A stretch of 64,000 nt of DNA from Doryteuthis pealeii. Its lineage: Eukaryota; Mollusca; Cephalopoda; Myopsida; Loliginidae. Made by a program: the position numbers and the translations under genes. The notes beneath the pieces were generated by a model, which did not search any database, was not told where the DNA came from, and saw nothing but the letters and a program-made list of their open reading frames with translations. This document shows positions 1 to 12,168 of this stretch, piece by piece (the stretch's first letter is position 1; each line of letters opens with the position of its first letter). Location: the NCBI GenBank assembly GCA_023376005.1, contig CM042151.1, forward strand, positions 75,482,039-75,546,038, given 5' to 3'.

Positions 1-150
1 ATAGGACTGTGTGCAAAAAAAAAAATCTCTTAAGAAATGACTGCACAAAAAATGTACATATGTGAACATACAGTGAATGTGATTCACTAACGTTTAGTCA
101 TAAAATAACCCTAGACAGGTTGACTTGTCATTAAAATCAATTAATCAATC
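1..150 (+). mobile_element. D2 element, 3' end
   Basis: Cut by the window edge. Contains GGACTGTGTGCAAAAA, GTACATATGTGAACATACAG and the tail CATAAAATAACCCTAGACAG with TTGACTTGTCATTAAAATC. Confidence 0.75.
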
Positions 151-578
151 ATTTCCTGTTTGAAAAAGACCAGCAATGCCACTTTTATCTTAAACAGTTG
201 TGTGAAATTGATCCTTTTTTGAAGACATTTTGAAACAAAAATTAGTTTCACTCTTCAGTGTGATAATATATTGAGATGACAGCTGGCTAATGTTTTGTCA
301 TCTAAGCCAGAGGATTTAGGCCAAGTGCTTGTCAACTGGCCTAGCTAATTTGGATTAATTCACTTTATATTTCATGGAATTACACACACACACACTATTG
401 TCTTTTGTATATAATTTTAACTTGTATATCCTTGTCTAATGAATAAGTTTTTAAAGCCAATTTTTCACCATAAAACAAGGGTTCATTCATTACACAAGAT
501 ATGTTTTTGAAACATAGTTGAAGCTCACCTTGTTTCTAGGCCTAACCTTGCTTTAATTTCGATCCAAAGTGTCTCTCA

Positions 579-1096
579 CCCTGTTGGTTAGGGCTGTAGA
601 ATAAGCTGACTGTACTTATGCAGAGAAGTAAAATCCCCCTAATTGGGGCCACCTGTTGGTCGTTTGTGGCGACCCGTGATGCTTAAGGATGGAATCCTGG
701 TGGCTGAGTAGTCCATGACTTGCAACACCACTTTGGCTCTTACTTAAGCTAGATGGTCAGTCGGATAGGCCCCCTCTGATCAATTAGCTGGTCACATCAA
801 ACCCTAGAGCCTATATGATTGTCCTATGGCAAACCTCCAACCCTTTTTATTGTATATGTGCTAGAAGGCAGTAGCTGAGGGTCTTAGTGTCTTTGGTATG
901 ATGGTAAATTACATATAGCGGTGATGTTCCAATTCTTGAGCTCTGGGGTGTATGTAGTACCACTTCATTGCCATTACTCTCAGATCCACTCTGACCTGGA
1001 GTGATAGTACCTGTTAGGGTCCCATCTATGGGTTAAGTAGATAAAAAAAAATGTGGTTAAAAAAAAATGCTGTAAAATCCAACCCACCCACCAACA
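579..1096 (+). mobile_element. D1 element, internally shortened
   Basis: Starts with the D1 head (CCCTGTTGGTTAGGGC, ATTGGGGCCACCTGTTGG, GTGGCGACCCGTGATGCTTA), includes the block GATCCACTCTGACCTGGAGT and ends in a poor tail (ATGCTGTAAAATCC plus ACCC repeats). The GGCATTAAATGACCC part of the tail is lost. Confidence 0.8.
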
Positions 1097-1457
1097 AAGC
1101 AAAGTGTCCCTTGCTTAGCCTATATCAAAACAAAGGCTATTTGTTAAGGTGAGAATGTTTTTACTTAACAGTTTTTACTATTTATGACACCTGTGAATTT
1201 AATACGTAGAAATATTATAAATAGTAAACATAGTTACATAAAGTTTCATTATTTTAACTAAAAGCCTTTGTTTAGTTATTAACTATGCAATGTGGAAACA
1301 TGTTAGGTCAGACTAACTAGAATTTTTGAGATTATGCGGTGTGATTTTGTTTATATATTATCAGTGGTGGGGTTTTAGTATGTTTGGAATATCTAAGTAA
1401 ATATGGTAGGCTACATCAAGGTCTAGACCAGGCATGTCAAACAAGTAGCCCCCTAGG

Positions 1458-1692
1458 ACCACATGGTTTACATATGTATGTAATGAGGGCACATGGTTTA
1501 CACATGGTTTACATATGGATGTCATGAGGGCCACATGGTTTACATATGGATGTCATGAGGACCACATGGATTTTCATATGGATTCATGAGGGCCACATGG
1601 ACTTTCATATGTATGTCATGAGGGCCACATGGACTTTCATATGTATGCCATGAGGGCCGCATGGATTACATATGTATGCCATGAGGGCTGCA
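1458..1692 (+). repeat. Minisatellite, about 31-35-bp units
   Basis: About seven units of CACATGGTTTACATATGGAT plus GTCATGAGGGC, with variants (ACTTTCATATGTATGTCATG). Unit length varies. Confidence 0.9.
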
Positions 1693-1907
1693 CATAACAT
1701 CTAAGTCTTTAAATCCCTTTTTTTTTTACATTAACAGAACAAAGTGATGATTGCTATCATTAATTTCTTTATTATCCACTAAAAGCCATTGAACACATAC
1801 CTAAAAATCATTTTTACTAAAAAAGAAAGGAAAAAAGAATATGACTAACAGTTTTAATTATAAAACATACAAGTGTCACTGTCACTTATAGCCACTTGCA
1901 AAATAGA

Positions 1908-2634
1908 AAATGCAAAAATACATTTTTGAAAAATATTGCTTGAGGTGGGTGGGAGTTAGAAATTCAATGTCAATAAACTAAATTTTATTCAATTCAATTC
2001 TGTAGAAAAATAAATTCTTTAAAAATTCATTTCGATAAATAAAATTTATTAAAAAATGTTCGTACAATGAATGAATGAATACAATGTATAATGTTACGTT
2101 TTTAATTTATTTTCTTAGACATTTAATAATTTTCATATTTATTAAAGTAAGCATTAAAGTAATTGAATAACTTTATTCATTTAATTTTTAAAGAACAAAA
2201 TAAAATTTATATGTATAAAAATTAAAAAGCTATTTTAATAACCTAATACCAAATAAAATTAAACTTATTGGTGAATGTGTATTGTTTAAACAATAAACAA
2301 AATAGTAGTACTAACTAATAATTACTTTGCTAAAATTTAAATATATTGCAGATGAAAAATAACATCAGTAATAAAACATTGCATTGAAAATAAATGTAAA
2401 CAGAATTTCCAGTTTAGTTTACAGTTCTTAAATTTAAGCTAAGACAAGTTTATGTGACGATTTTTTGTTTGTAAATAATTTTCTCGTAAAAATCTATACA
2501 TTAGATAACTTTAAATATAAATTAATATAAAACAAACTATATATATAAATCAATAATACTGTGCATGTACTTATTAAAACTTATATTTAATAACACAGTA
2601 GACCATCAAATGTTGCATACTTAGTTTATGAGAG

Positions 2635-2665
<31 letters not shown>

Positions 2666-2809
2666 GCGTTGTCCTATATTTTATCTTTAAATGGACTTGA
2701 TTATAAATTAAATACTCTTTGATAAACATACTTAATTCCTGAAATTACTGTGGTGTAAGCAGTGATATAGTTACAGATAGATAAATACTGAATCTCCATT
2801 ATATATAGA
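1908..2809 (-). mobile_element. Helitron, 3'-truncated
   Basis: - strand start TCTATATATAATGGAGATTC, CTGTAACTATATCACTGCTT. The body continues to ATTGACATTGAATTTCTAAC and the CACCCACCTCAAGCAATA region, then similarity is lost before the terminal hairpin. Contains an AT microsatellite at 2635-2661. Confidence 0.6.
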
Positions 2810-3646
2810 TGACTTGATTGAAAGCAGAAGGCAAGAGGAAAGACTCATTCCCTTTCATTGACAATTAGCCTCCTCCTTCCGCAACTCTAAGGAAGGAGTG
2901 ATAGACAATGTGTTGATAACAGACTCTGTTTCTTAACAACATATTGCTCTAATGAAAATAAACGACCGTTTTCGCACAGGAATTTTTGGAAAAAAACTTT
3001 TAAAAACATTGTATGAGAGCGCAGTTTGCATTTGGGCCGCACCTGTCTTGCTGAGGGCTGCATGTTTGATATACTTGGTTCAGATTTTATTGTTTACTAG
3101 AAGTAGCTACATGGTGTCGCCTGTTTTTTTTTAATGTTAGTCACGCAGATCCATTATTACTGAATCGTGAGTTGGTTTCCCACAGGATATCCCATTAAAA
3201 TCCCCATGTAAAAAAGACCTTGCACTGATCCAGCCACTGTGAAAAGAAAAATGAATGTCTACTATTTACAATATTAAAAAAAAAAAAAATTCCATGCTGT
3301 TATCATTTAAATTTTATTTTTTAATTGTCTTCATGAATATAAATCAAATCTTCATTATTTTTGTTTAAAAAGCAAGATCTGATGAAAATGAATTTGGATC
3401 TATATTTACTTTGTTGTTAATTGTTTTATTTTTGTAATTTCCTCTGGACACACAACTGCCCTTTATATATATATATAAATATATAGATAGATTTATGGTA
3501 TTGCATTGATTTTCATTGTGTTACTGAAGTTTTGAAAGTATAAATAATTTAATTTTTTTTTTTTTTTTTATGTGATAAGATGCTGAAGAAATATTTTTGT
3601 AAGCTAGTATAGCCAAAATTTAGGGATTGTTCTTTACATGCTATAT

Positions 3647-3794
3647 ATATATACGTTATTAAAAGCGAATGTTATAAAATATTCCAACTGCAGTTTCTTG
3701 CCATAGCAATTCTTCAGGGAATTCTCTGAAAAATTGGTATGGCAAGAAACTGCAGTTGGAATATTTTATAACATTCGCTTTTAATAACGTATAT
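3647..3794. repeat. Near-perfect palindrome (fold-back)
   Basis: Left arm ACGTTATTAAAAGCGAATGT continuing to CTGCAGTTTCTTGCCA is mirrored by TGGCAAGAAACTGCAG to ACATTCGCTTTTAATAACGT. Arms are about 52 bp with a 35-bp spacer, flanked by TA-rich sequence. Confidence 0.92.
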
Positions 3795-4671
3795 TTAGCT
3801 CTTTTTTATTGAGCATTTTTTAAATCGATTTTTATTAACCCAGAAGTAAATTTGTTTGCTTCGTGGATTAGCAAAGATTTGTGATGTATATATATAAGAA
3901 AGATTCTGTATATCTGTCTGTATGTTTATACAATGACTGAGTGCATGTCCTTTTATAAAGGAAAATTGGTGGAGACCAGCAAAAACTAAAGTTCAATAAA
4001 ATCCACAGCTTGAGAGGTGTTTAAAAAAACTTCCTATCGCTCATTTTCCATAAGAAAAGCCGAATGAAAAATAGAATACGGTTATAAATTAATGATGTAT
4101 TAAAAAATTGGATTAAAAAAATGATTAAAAAATTAAACAAATTAATAAAGAATAAAACATAATAAAAAGCAAATAAAAGACAAAAAAAAAGATACTATCA
4201 AGAACAATGATAAAAATAAACAACTTAAAAACAAGAATACGTAAATAATAAAAGATAATAAAAGAAATATATAGAAAAAGAATTTTTATTAATCTATATA
4301 TAAATAGAGATAAGAGATTTATTTTTAACTTTTTGAAATCACGGAAAATGCCCGGTAGCTTTGTTAGTATATGATAAATTTGGGTCATATATTACAGGAA
4401 GTCATTCATTACTCTAGTATATACAGTAATATTTTAAGTAGGGGCAAATAAAAATCTGACCAATTTTAAAGCTGTTAGATATGACTAATGAAGAAAAGTT
4501 GAATTGAAGATGTTAATGAACTTTTCTAAAAGAAAGACTGCCATTTAAAAATGGCTTACTCACAAACTTTACACATCTGTTTTATATTATTGTTATATAT
4601 TTGTCTCTATTCATTAAAACAAAAGAATGATTTTTTTCACTTCCATTGTCGGCATGGCTTGGAAATGTTTT

Positions 4672-5035
4672 TCAGGGCTTGGAATACATTGCCTGTATCT
4701 CCTGCTGAGGAGTAACACCCACACCCCCAAAATTAAAGGGATGTCCTTAGTGTGACTCTAAACTGCATCTGGTGATGAATTTCCAGTTTTGGAGCTCTGA
4801 GGAGTGTAGAGTACCCCTTTATTGCTGTTACTCCCAGGTGCACTTTGACCTGTTAGGGTAGATCTGTTTAAAAATAATTCATATTCGATAGGAATATTTG
4901 ATGCCATGTAACTGTGTACAAATTATTTGTATTAAGAATAGTTACTTGCAGCTATAATTGTTTACTAAGGATTACTATGAGTTATTTGAAACCATATAAC
5001 GGTGGGCAAACAGATGGCAATGAAAATGAAGGAGA
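4672..5035 (+). mobile_element. D2 element, partial
   Basis: Head GGCTTGGAATACATTGCC, GACTCTAAACTGCATCTGGT, GGTAGATCTGTTTAAAAATA, then internal units (ATGCCATGTAACTGTGTAC, TGAAACCATATAACGG). Ends at an AT microsatellite; tail missing. Confidence 0.72.
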
Positions 5036-5067
5036 CTATATATATATATATATATATATATGAAGTA

Positions 5068-5320
5068 AAAGTGAAGTCGTTGGAGTAGCCTAAAGTCGAT
5101 ATAAGCTAGACAGCGAGGGAGTCTATTCCCTTTTCACTAGCACTAGACCAAGAAGATTGTTTTTGTGTCTGAGGTGGTGTGTTACATCTACCATCAGCTC
5201 CTTACTTTACTGCACAGATCCCTGTGCTACTCATACACTGAGTTGGCGAGGGCTGGTATCGAACCAGGAACCTTGTGATTCTTAGTTGGATGCTCTACTG
5301 ACTGAACTAAAACTGGCCCT
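5068..5320 (-). mobile_element. SINE-A, full length
   Basis: - strand head GTTCAGTCAGTAGAGCATCC with GGTTCGATACC; end ACGACTTCACTT. Confidence 0.83.
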
Positions 5321-5326
5321 ATTATT

Positions 5327-5358
<32 letters not shown>

Positions 5359-5587
5359 AAAATAAATAAAGTCTCCTTCATTTTAATTTTAAATTTGTAG
5401 TTCTGATTTTCTTTTTCTTTGGATATTCATTGATAGAACCAGTGCAAATAAACAAGATAAACACCAAAGTAAAAAACACCCTGTTGTATAGATAATGATT
5501 ATTGTGATAATAAACTTCGAATCGTGACTAAGATATTTTTCTTCCTATCATTTTCATCTTCAATGTTATATCTATTGTTATAAATAG

Positions 5588-5832
5588 TGAGTAAAGTCAT
5601 CGGGATGGCCTAATGTCAGTATCAGCCTTACAGCGAGGGAGTCTATCCCCTTTTCACTACCACAAGACCAAGGAGATCGTTTTTGTGTCTGAGATGGAGT
5701 GCCGCACATCAGTTCCTCACTTTACTGCACAGATGCCTGTGCTACTCATACGCTGAGTTGGTGAGGGCCAATATCGAACCAAGAATCTTGTGATTCCTAG
5801 TCCAGTGCTCTCCTGATTGAGCTAAACTGATT
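5588..5832 (-). mobile_element. SINE-A, full length
   Basis: - strand head TCAGGAGAGCACTGG, GGTTCGATATTGGCCCTCAC; body as in 18697. Its 3' flank (TCTTCAATGTTATATC region) is shared with the 8445 copy, so those two copies descend from one locus. Confidence 0.82.
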
Positions 5833-6221
5833 GTTTTATATCTGTTGTAATATATCCACTGATATATCTATTGTTATAATATGTGGTAGTACCTGTTAGG
5901 ATCCCATCTATGGTTTAAATAGATCAAAATGAGTTTTTTAAAAAATTGAATACCCAATAAGAATGAAAATAAACATCTTCACTCCACCTGGGGGAAGGCA
6001 TGAGTCTGCTTCTCCCTACAGCCATCAATAAATATAAATACCTGTCATATAATTAACAACTTTTTCAGATTTTCACCTAAAAAAAAAACAATATAGAGCT
6101 TGCAATTGATGCAGATGGCATGACATTGATAACTTACCTTTGTAGAATGAACATCATGCTCACCTTCATAGGAAGGCTGTGACTAGCACTTTTTGATCTA
6201 ACCTAACCTTGATACTGAATA

Positions 6222-6864
6222 TCTTATTATAATGGAGATTGTGGGTTTGTCTGTCTGTAACCAAAACTATATTACTATACAAGTTACAATTCCTTTAGTT
6301 ATTTACATCATATTCTCCATGATTTCATTTTTATTTAAACCTCAATTTTTAATAAAGTTGTTTTACATTACTTACACTGTTGACCATATCTACGTACTAA
6401 TAACTTGCAATTGTATTTATATATACAACAAAATAGAGGTTTACAGTATGAATGGGAAGGCTAATTTGCATATTGATCTTTAAAAATTGATTTTAATAAA
6501 TATATGCTTAGTATTATTGATTTCTAATTGTTTGGTTTTATCTTATTGAATATGAGCAAACATCTCTTCAATAAATCTTAAAAGAAATCCCTTGACAAGA
6601 AGAAATAACTGTAATTTTATTCTTTACTTCCTATTTTAACTAAATCATTAAATTAGGAAAATTTACCAATGAAAGACGGGAGTAACGGAAAATGATGGAA
6701 GAGTTAGATTCAAAGTTGTTCTATTTTTCAATCATACCCCCTCTGTTCAAAATCTTTTTATCTACATTCTTATTCAGTTTCATTAGCCTTTCTAATTTAA
6801 TATCATATTTTATTATAAAATCTAACTAAAATACTTGCACCCGGAGGGTGCATATATTTGCTAG
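6222..6864 (+). mobile_element. Non-autonomous Helitron, complete
   Basis: Begins TCTTATTATAATGGAGATTG after an A. It ends with hairpin GCACCCGGAGGGTGC, then ATATATTTG and CTAG before a T: the Helitron rules (5' TC, 3' hairpin then CTRR, A|T insertion, no inverted repeats, no target duplication). 643 bp, no Rep/helicase coding; an 83-codon frame in it is a repeat by-product also found at 53585. Confidence 0.85.
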
Positions 6865-6984
6865 TACTATTAATATATATATATATTAATATACTATTTT
6901 AGTAGATAGGAATCACTCATGGTGTAACTGTTATCATCATAGTAAATGGACTTGTTGATTCAAGTTAAAATTTTATGAATCATT

Positions 6985-7390
6985 TGGATTATTCAAACTA
7001 TTGTCCTCATCTTTATTGTTATCTGTACAACGTTTCGGCTGATGTGCCCTCTGCCTTTCTTCAGTTATTTCTTGTTGGACTAAGGAACCTTCTCTTCGAA
7101 TGGGAATTTTCTTTTCATAATTAGGAGCCTTCACAGAACTCTGAACCCAACCCTTTATTTAATCCATGGTGGTATACTGTTCTCATTCCGCTAACCATGA
7201 CTGAGTACAAGTGTTAAGCTGTGTTAATTATCATTCTATGTTACTGTCATCCTTGACCAGGATTGAACCTGCAGCCTAGAGATAACTGTCACTTAGAACT
7301 GTCTTAACTCAGCGCCTATATCCACTATGCCATGTGCTCAATTGGAAACGTACAGATAACAATAAAGATGAGGACAATAGTCCTAATAAT
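6985..7390. repeat. Family E element with inverted ends and tRNA-like segment
   Basis: Left end ACTATTGTCCTCATCTTTAT with GTTATCTGTACAACGTTTCG is repeated inverted at 7345-7390 (ACAGATAACAATAAAGATGA). Between them the - strand carries a tRNA-like head: GGCATAGTGGATATAGGCGC and GCAGGTTCAATCCTGG (box B-like). It may be a tRNA-derived SINE whose end was duplicated in inverted form, or an inverted-repeat element. Confidence 0.65.
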
Positions 7391-7439
7391 CCAAATGATA
7401 CAAATTGTCAAGCCTCATCTCAAAAATTCAGAGAAATTC

Positions 7440-7765
7440 AAATTTTATGTTTCACATCGTGCTAATACACTCAAGAAAGGTATGAATCCAACTATTCTCC
7501 CACTCCCTCCAGCTATGAGTAATTTTTTTAGGGCAAACTGTGTCCTTTAATCTTTTGAATCCTACCTCCCTGATTGGCAGGAATTTATAATGTTTTGGTG
7601 AGTCTTCAGAAAGAGTTCCCCCAGGATGATAAAAGTGCCACTGGGGTATAAAGCAAACTGGATTAGGCTGGTAAACTGGCCACTGGTTTTCTAAGGGTTA
7701 ACCTTGATATGACAACCTGTCTAGGAGAAGGAAACTCTTTAATTTAAACCAATTGTACTTTGCTT
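7440..7765 (+). mobile_element. SINE-B-like fragment
   Basis: TTTCACATCGTGCTAATACA, GAAAGGTATGAATCCAACTA, then an insertion-like stretch, then CTGTCTAGGAGAAGGAAACT and CTTTGCTTAAAAATTGATC. Confidence 0.6.
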
Positions 7766-8283
7766 AAAAATTGATCGGGTTGTTCATTACATGAGATTTT
7801 TTTAAAAATGTTTTAGTTTACATTGTTTTTAAGCCTAACTTTGCTTTAATACCTTTGATCGACCAAAATGCCCCTGATAGCCTATACTTAAACAAAGGCT
7901 ATTAGTCAAAATAATAAAGTTTTTACTTAACATTGTTTACTATTCATAACACCTGAGTATATAATATCTACAAATATTATAAATAGTAAACAAAGTTCCA
8001 TAAAATTTAATTATCTTTTAAGTAAACATGGTAAGCTACATCAAGGTCTAGACTAGATTGTTTATTTACAGTATTGCATTGATTTTCGTTGAATTACAGT
8101 AGTTTTTAAAGGTATAAATCAGTGTTTTAATGTTTTCTCTTTTTGTTATTGGATGTTGAAGAAATATTTTTCTAGGCTAGTATAGCCAAAAATTAGGGCT
8201 TGTTCAATACATAAATATATAAGGTATGAGAAACTGTGATAGATATGAACATAATTATCTATTTCGGTACATAAATCTAGTTG

Positions 8284-8730
8284 TTCCACTAAACTGCATC
8301 TGATGGTGAGGGTGCAGTTCTGGAACTTTGGGAGTGTGGAGTATCCCTTCATTGACATTACTCCCAGATCCACTCTGACCAAGAGTGGTAGTACCTCTAT
8401 GGGTCAAATAGATCTGTTTGAAGATTATTTGTATTAGATAGGAAAAGCAATCTCCTTGGTCTACCACTAGTGAAAAGGGGATAGACTCCCTCGATGTCTG
8501 GCTGATACCGACATTAAGCCATCCAGACGACTTTACTCCCTATTCATAACAATAGATATAACATTGAAGATGAAAATGATAGGAAGAAAATGTTATGTAA
8601 CTGTGCAAAAAACTTCTAAATAATTTCAGAAAAAATGTAAATATAAATGTACAATGAACGATTCTCTAACCTCTAGGCATAAAATAATCCTAGATGGGTT
8701 GACATGTCATTAAAATCAATCAATCTCTCC
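8284..8730 (+). mobile_element. D2 element interrupted by a SINE-A piece
   Basis: Central block 8284-8440 (CTAAACTGCATCTGATGGTG), then a 3' SINE-A segment (8445-8586), then the D2 end (TGTAACTGTGCAAAAAAC to ATAATCCTAGATGGGTTGAC and AATCAATC). Confidence 0.7.
8445..8587 (+). mobile_element. SINE-A, 3' half with shared flank
   Basis: GCAATCTCCTTGGTCTACCA through ACGACTTTACTCCC, then the flank GATATAACATTGAAGATGAA, also present next to 5588. Confidence 0.75.
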
Positions 8731-8777
8731 TATTTATCTCGGTTCTTGAATTTAACCACTTTGATTTTACAAAAAAA

Positions 8778-8808
8778 AATGTAATGTGTAAAATTACACA
8801 TTACATTG
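8778..8808. repeat. Short perfect hairpin
   Basis: AATGTAATGTGTAA and TTACACATTACATT around one or two bases; nearly an uninterrupted palindrome. Confidence 0.9.
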
Positions 8809-9254
8809 TTTTGTAAAATCTAGTCTTGGAAAAAAAATTCATATAACACATTTTTGGCTGCTCGAAGCAGATTACCATTTTAACTCGCTGTAAGAAATAA
8901 TTCAATGGATAAAAACGTATACAAATTACATATTTAGAAATATTATTTTATTTTCCTTCCAACTGTATAAATATTTTTAAGATTGGACCAGAAACATGAG
9001 AAATGTGAGTTGAACCAACTAAGGTGCAAATTTGTCAATGTCCACCAATTTCACCTAAAATGCTGGTGATGCTAATCCTAGTATAAACACAACCAAAATT
9101 GAGTATCAAAAACAACAAAAGTGCAGGTATTTGTTTTGATAATTTGTGGAGAGAGAGAAATACTTTATATCTCTCTCACTCTCTCACAACCTAGTTTGGT
9201 TGTACTGGCTCAACTCATGTAGCATGTCTTGTGCAAGTATAAACTGGTGGAGCC

Positions 9255-9452
9255 CATCCCTCACCAGGCCAATAACTGTTTTTTCTTCTTCTAGAGCAGT
9301 TGCATATCCAAGGTTAAAGAACCTAGTCTGCCCTACTATTTACCCATAGCTGTAGGGAGAATAGTTGGATCCATACATTTCCCAAGGGTATTAGCACTAT
9401 GGACAAACAGCCTTGTTCAGCACTTACATTCTGGTAGCTGAGTCTACTTCTT
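9255..9452 (-). mobile_element. SINE-B, core part
   Basis: - strand CTTGGGAAATGTATGGATCC, CTCCCTACAGCTATGGGTAA to GGTTAAAGAACC-type core. Abuts the D1 head at 9457. Confidence 0.7.
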
Positions 9453-9456
9453 ATCA

Positions 9457-10027
9457 GCCTTGTTGGCTGGGGCTTTAGAATACACTGACTGCACCACTGC
9501 ATAGGGGTAACCCCCCCCCACATGGGGCCACCTGTTAGCTGTGTGTGGCGACCTGTGATGCTTAAGGATGGAACTCTGGTGGCTGAGTAGTTCATGACAT
9601 GCAACACCCCACTTTGGTCCTTACTTAGGCTAGACAGGCGGTCAGAGAGACTCCCTATGATCAATTGGCTGGTCATATCAAGCCCCAGCACCTATATGAT
9701 TGTCCCAACCCTATTGCCCCAACCTTTTTATCATATATAGGCATTGGCTGCGAGTTTTCATGTCCTGGTTATGACGTTAAACTCTATCTGATGGTGAGGT
9801 TCCACTTCTGGAGGTCTGGGGAATGTGGAGCACCCCTTCATCACTATTGCTCCGAGGTCCACTCTGACCTGGAGTGGTAGTACCTGTTAGGGTCCCATAT
9901 ATGGGTTGAATAGAAACAAATTTGTTTGAAAAAAAAATTGAGTACCCATCAAGAATGAATAGAATAAAAATGGTTTTGGCATAAAATGACCCAACAAGGG
10001 TTGACATGCCGTAAAACCCAAACAAAC
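9457..10027 (+). mobile_element. D1 element
   Basis: Full D1 order: head at 9457, GTGGCGACCTGTGATGCTTA, the AACTCTATCTGATGGTGAGG block, TGACCTGGAGTGGTAGTACC and the tail GGCATAAAATGACCCAACAA with GGGTTGACATGCCGTAAAAC. Open frames on the - strand here are by-products of the repeat. Confidence 0.85.
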
Positions 10028-10029
10028 CA

Positions 10030-10375
10030 CAATGTACTTCCTGTGACAATATTCATCATGTATGAGCACCTAATAATTTAAAATAGGTTTGAAAATTTGA
10101 ATAAAATACCACACGTGCTACTGCTACTACTAAATTTTGAAGGCCACCAGATTTTTTTTCATAATCTAATAAATGACCCGATGGGTTGACATGCTGTAAA
10201 ACCAACCAACCAACCAACCAACAATGTACTTCCTATGACAATAACCATTATGCATGAGCAGCTAATAATTTAAAATAGGTTAGAAAATTTGAATAAAATA
10301 CCACTCATGCTACTGCACATTTTGACTAAAATTTGATGAAGGCCACCAGACTCTTTTCATAATCTATAAATAGAA
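10030..10375 (+). repeat. Tandem duplication, period about 191 bp
   Basis: CAATGTACTTCCTGTGACAA at 10030 recurs at 10221 with few changes, and the two units stay similar through AATAAAATACCAC and GAAGGCCACCAGA. The first unit ends with a second copy of the D1 tail (ATGACCCGATGGGTTGACAT), so the duplication includes the end of the neighbouring D1. Confidence 0.85.
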
Positions 10376-10381
10376 TGCCCT

Positions 10382-10680
10382 GTCAGTGGAGCTTAGAATA
10401 CACTGACATTCTCCCCTGCAGAGTGATTTTGGGTATGACACTAAACTGCATCTGACGGTTTTCTGGAGATCTGGCTAATGTGGAGAGACTCCTTCATTGC
10501 CATTACTCTCATGTCCACTCTAACCTGGAGTGGTAGTACCTGTTAGGGTTATGTCTATGGGTCGAATAGATCTGTTTAAAAATGATTTGTATTTGATAGG
10601 ATTGTGTGCAAAAAAACAAACAAAAAATTTCTTAACTACACAAAAATATAAACATTAAAGCAATTCCCTAACCTCTAGGG
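10382..10680 (+). mobile_element. D2 element, partial, followed by a D1 fragment
   Basis: Head GTCAGTGGAGCTTAGAATAC, D2-type GACACTAAACTGCATCTGAC and GGATTGTGTGCAAAA lead to CCTAACCTCTAGG, where the sequence switches to the D1 block at 10680. Confidence 0.75.
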
Positions 10681-10947
10681 TTAAACTCTATCTGATAGTG
10701 AGGTTCCAATTTTGGAGGTTTGGGGAATGTGGAGCACCCCATTCATCACCATTGCTCCCTGGTCCACTCTGACCCGGAGTGGTAGTACCTGTTAGGGTCC
10801 CATTTATGGTTAAATAGAAAAATGTATTTATAAAAAAATTGTATTATCCATAAAGAATTGATTTATTTCAAAACTTTATCAGCATTAAATAACCCACTGA
10901 GGTTGATATGCCGTAAAACAAAACAAAACAAACCAAACCAAACCAAA
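10680..10947 (+). mobile_element. D1 element, 5'-truncated
   Basis: Begins at TTAAACTCTATCTGATAGTG and runs to the tail (GCATTAAATAACCCACTGAG, then AAACC repeats to 10947). A copy at 48716 starts at nearly the same internal base. Confidence 0.8.
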
Positions 10948-11879
10948 CCTCTAGGCATAAAACAACTCTAGACATGCTTACATGCTATTAAATCATTCAC
11001 TCAATTCAGAATCAATCAGTTTTTTTATTATTTTCATTTAAAAAAAAAAAATTTTACTCTATTTTTTAAAATTATTTTTTTTTGGAACAGACACGCTGAT
11101 ATGTTTTATTTTATTATTATTATTTGTTTGTTATGCCTCCTTAGGCATCTACCATTAATTATATAAAAAAAAAAAATCTCTGCATGGGACATATACATTA
11201 TTCATATAAAAATTATATACAGATCAAATTCTATTAAGTAATTCATCTAATAGTTCCTAAAAATGGCCTCTTAAATTCTTATTCTTATCATTTTTCTGAA
11301 ATCATCCAAATTAATCTTTACATTTTTTTTTATGCTATTGCTATTTTTGATCTGATTAGGCAATTTGTTCCAAAAATATATTAGTCTATTAGCAAAAATT
11401 TCCAATTGGTTAATAGACTTAGTTTTTTAAATCTATCTTAAGAGAGTAAGTTTCAAGGAGAAATATTAAGAATAGATGTCTACCTTTGTTAAAACTTCCA
11501 TTTATTATTTTGAATGTTTCAATTCACCTCTTATTTTTCTTTCTAATTAATCCTAATTTCTCTAATCTCCCTCTGTAACTGTAATCTTTTAATTTTTTAT
11601 TATTTTTGTCACTCTTTTTATGTTGTGATTATTTAGAACTAATTTCTAATAATTAAACATGATTTGGAAATTTTTTCAATATCATAAATATGAATAAGTA
11701 TTATGGATTTCTGATATGGGAAGATGGATTCATGCTTTTCCCAAGGAGATTTCCCCTGATGATAACCATTGCACTAAATACACCTCCATACATTTTTATT
11801 TCTAGTAGCAGTTGTAGATATTAACCTAGTTTGGTACATGGCCATCATATTGGAGCACTTAGTATAAAACTATCAGAGT

Positions 11880-12097
11880 TAAGTAAAATTGGTGGGGTAG
11901 CCTAATGTCTGTATCAGCCAGGCAACAAGGGAGTTTAACCCCTTTTCATTAGCGTTAGAGAAAGATTATTTTAGGGTCTGAGGTGGAGCACCACACCTGC
12001 CATCAGTTCCTCATTTTACCGGACAGATCCCTGTGCTACTCATACACTGAGTTAGCAAGGGCTACTATCGAGCCTTCTGATCTAAGCCGGCCCTATC
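11880..12097 (-). mobile_element. SINE-A, nearly full length
   Basis: - strand; body GGAACTGATGGCAGGTGTGG, end CCACCAATTTTACTTAAC; head damaged (GGCTCGATAGTAGCCC). Confidence 0.78.
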
Positions 12098-12168
12098 AAA
12101 GAGTTAAAAGCCCTTATTTTTAACAAATGATGTTGATTAATTTTTTTTTTTTGTTATTTTACCTGTTC

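Noticed and set aside
6232..6483. 83-codon frame and its homologue at 53585
   Set aside because: Conserved between the two only because both are Helitron copies; no domain, and other Helitron copies lack it.
9323..9691. 122-codon frame on the - strand (and relatives at 37621 and 32759)
   Set aside because: Antisense translation of the D1 head; each copy gives a different broken frame.
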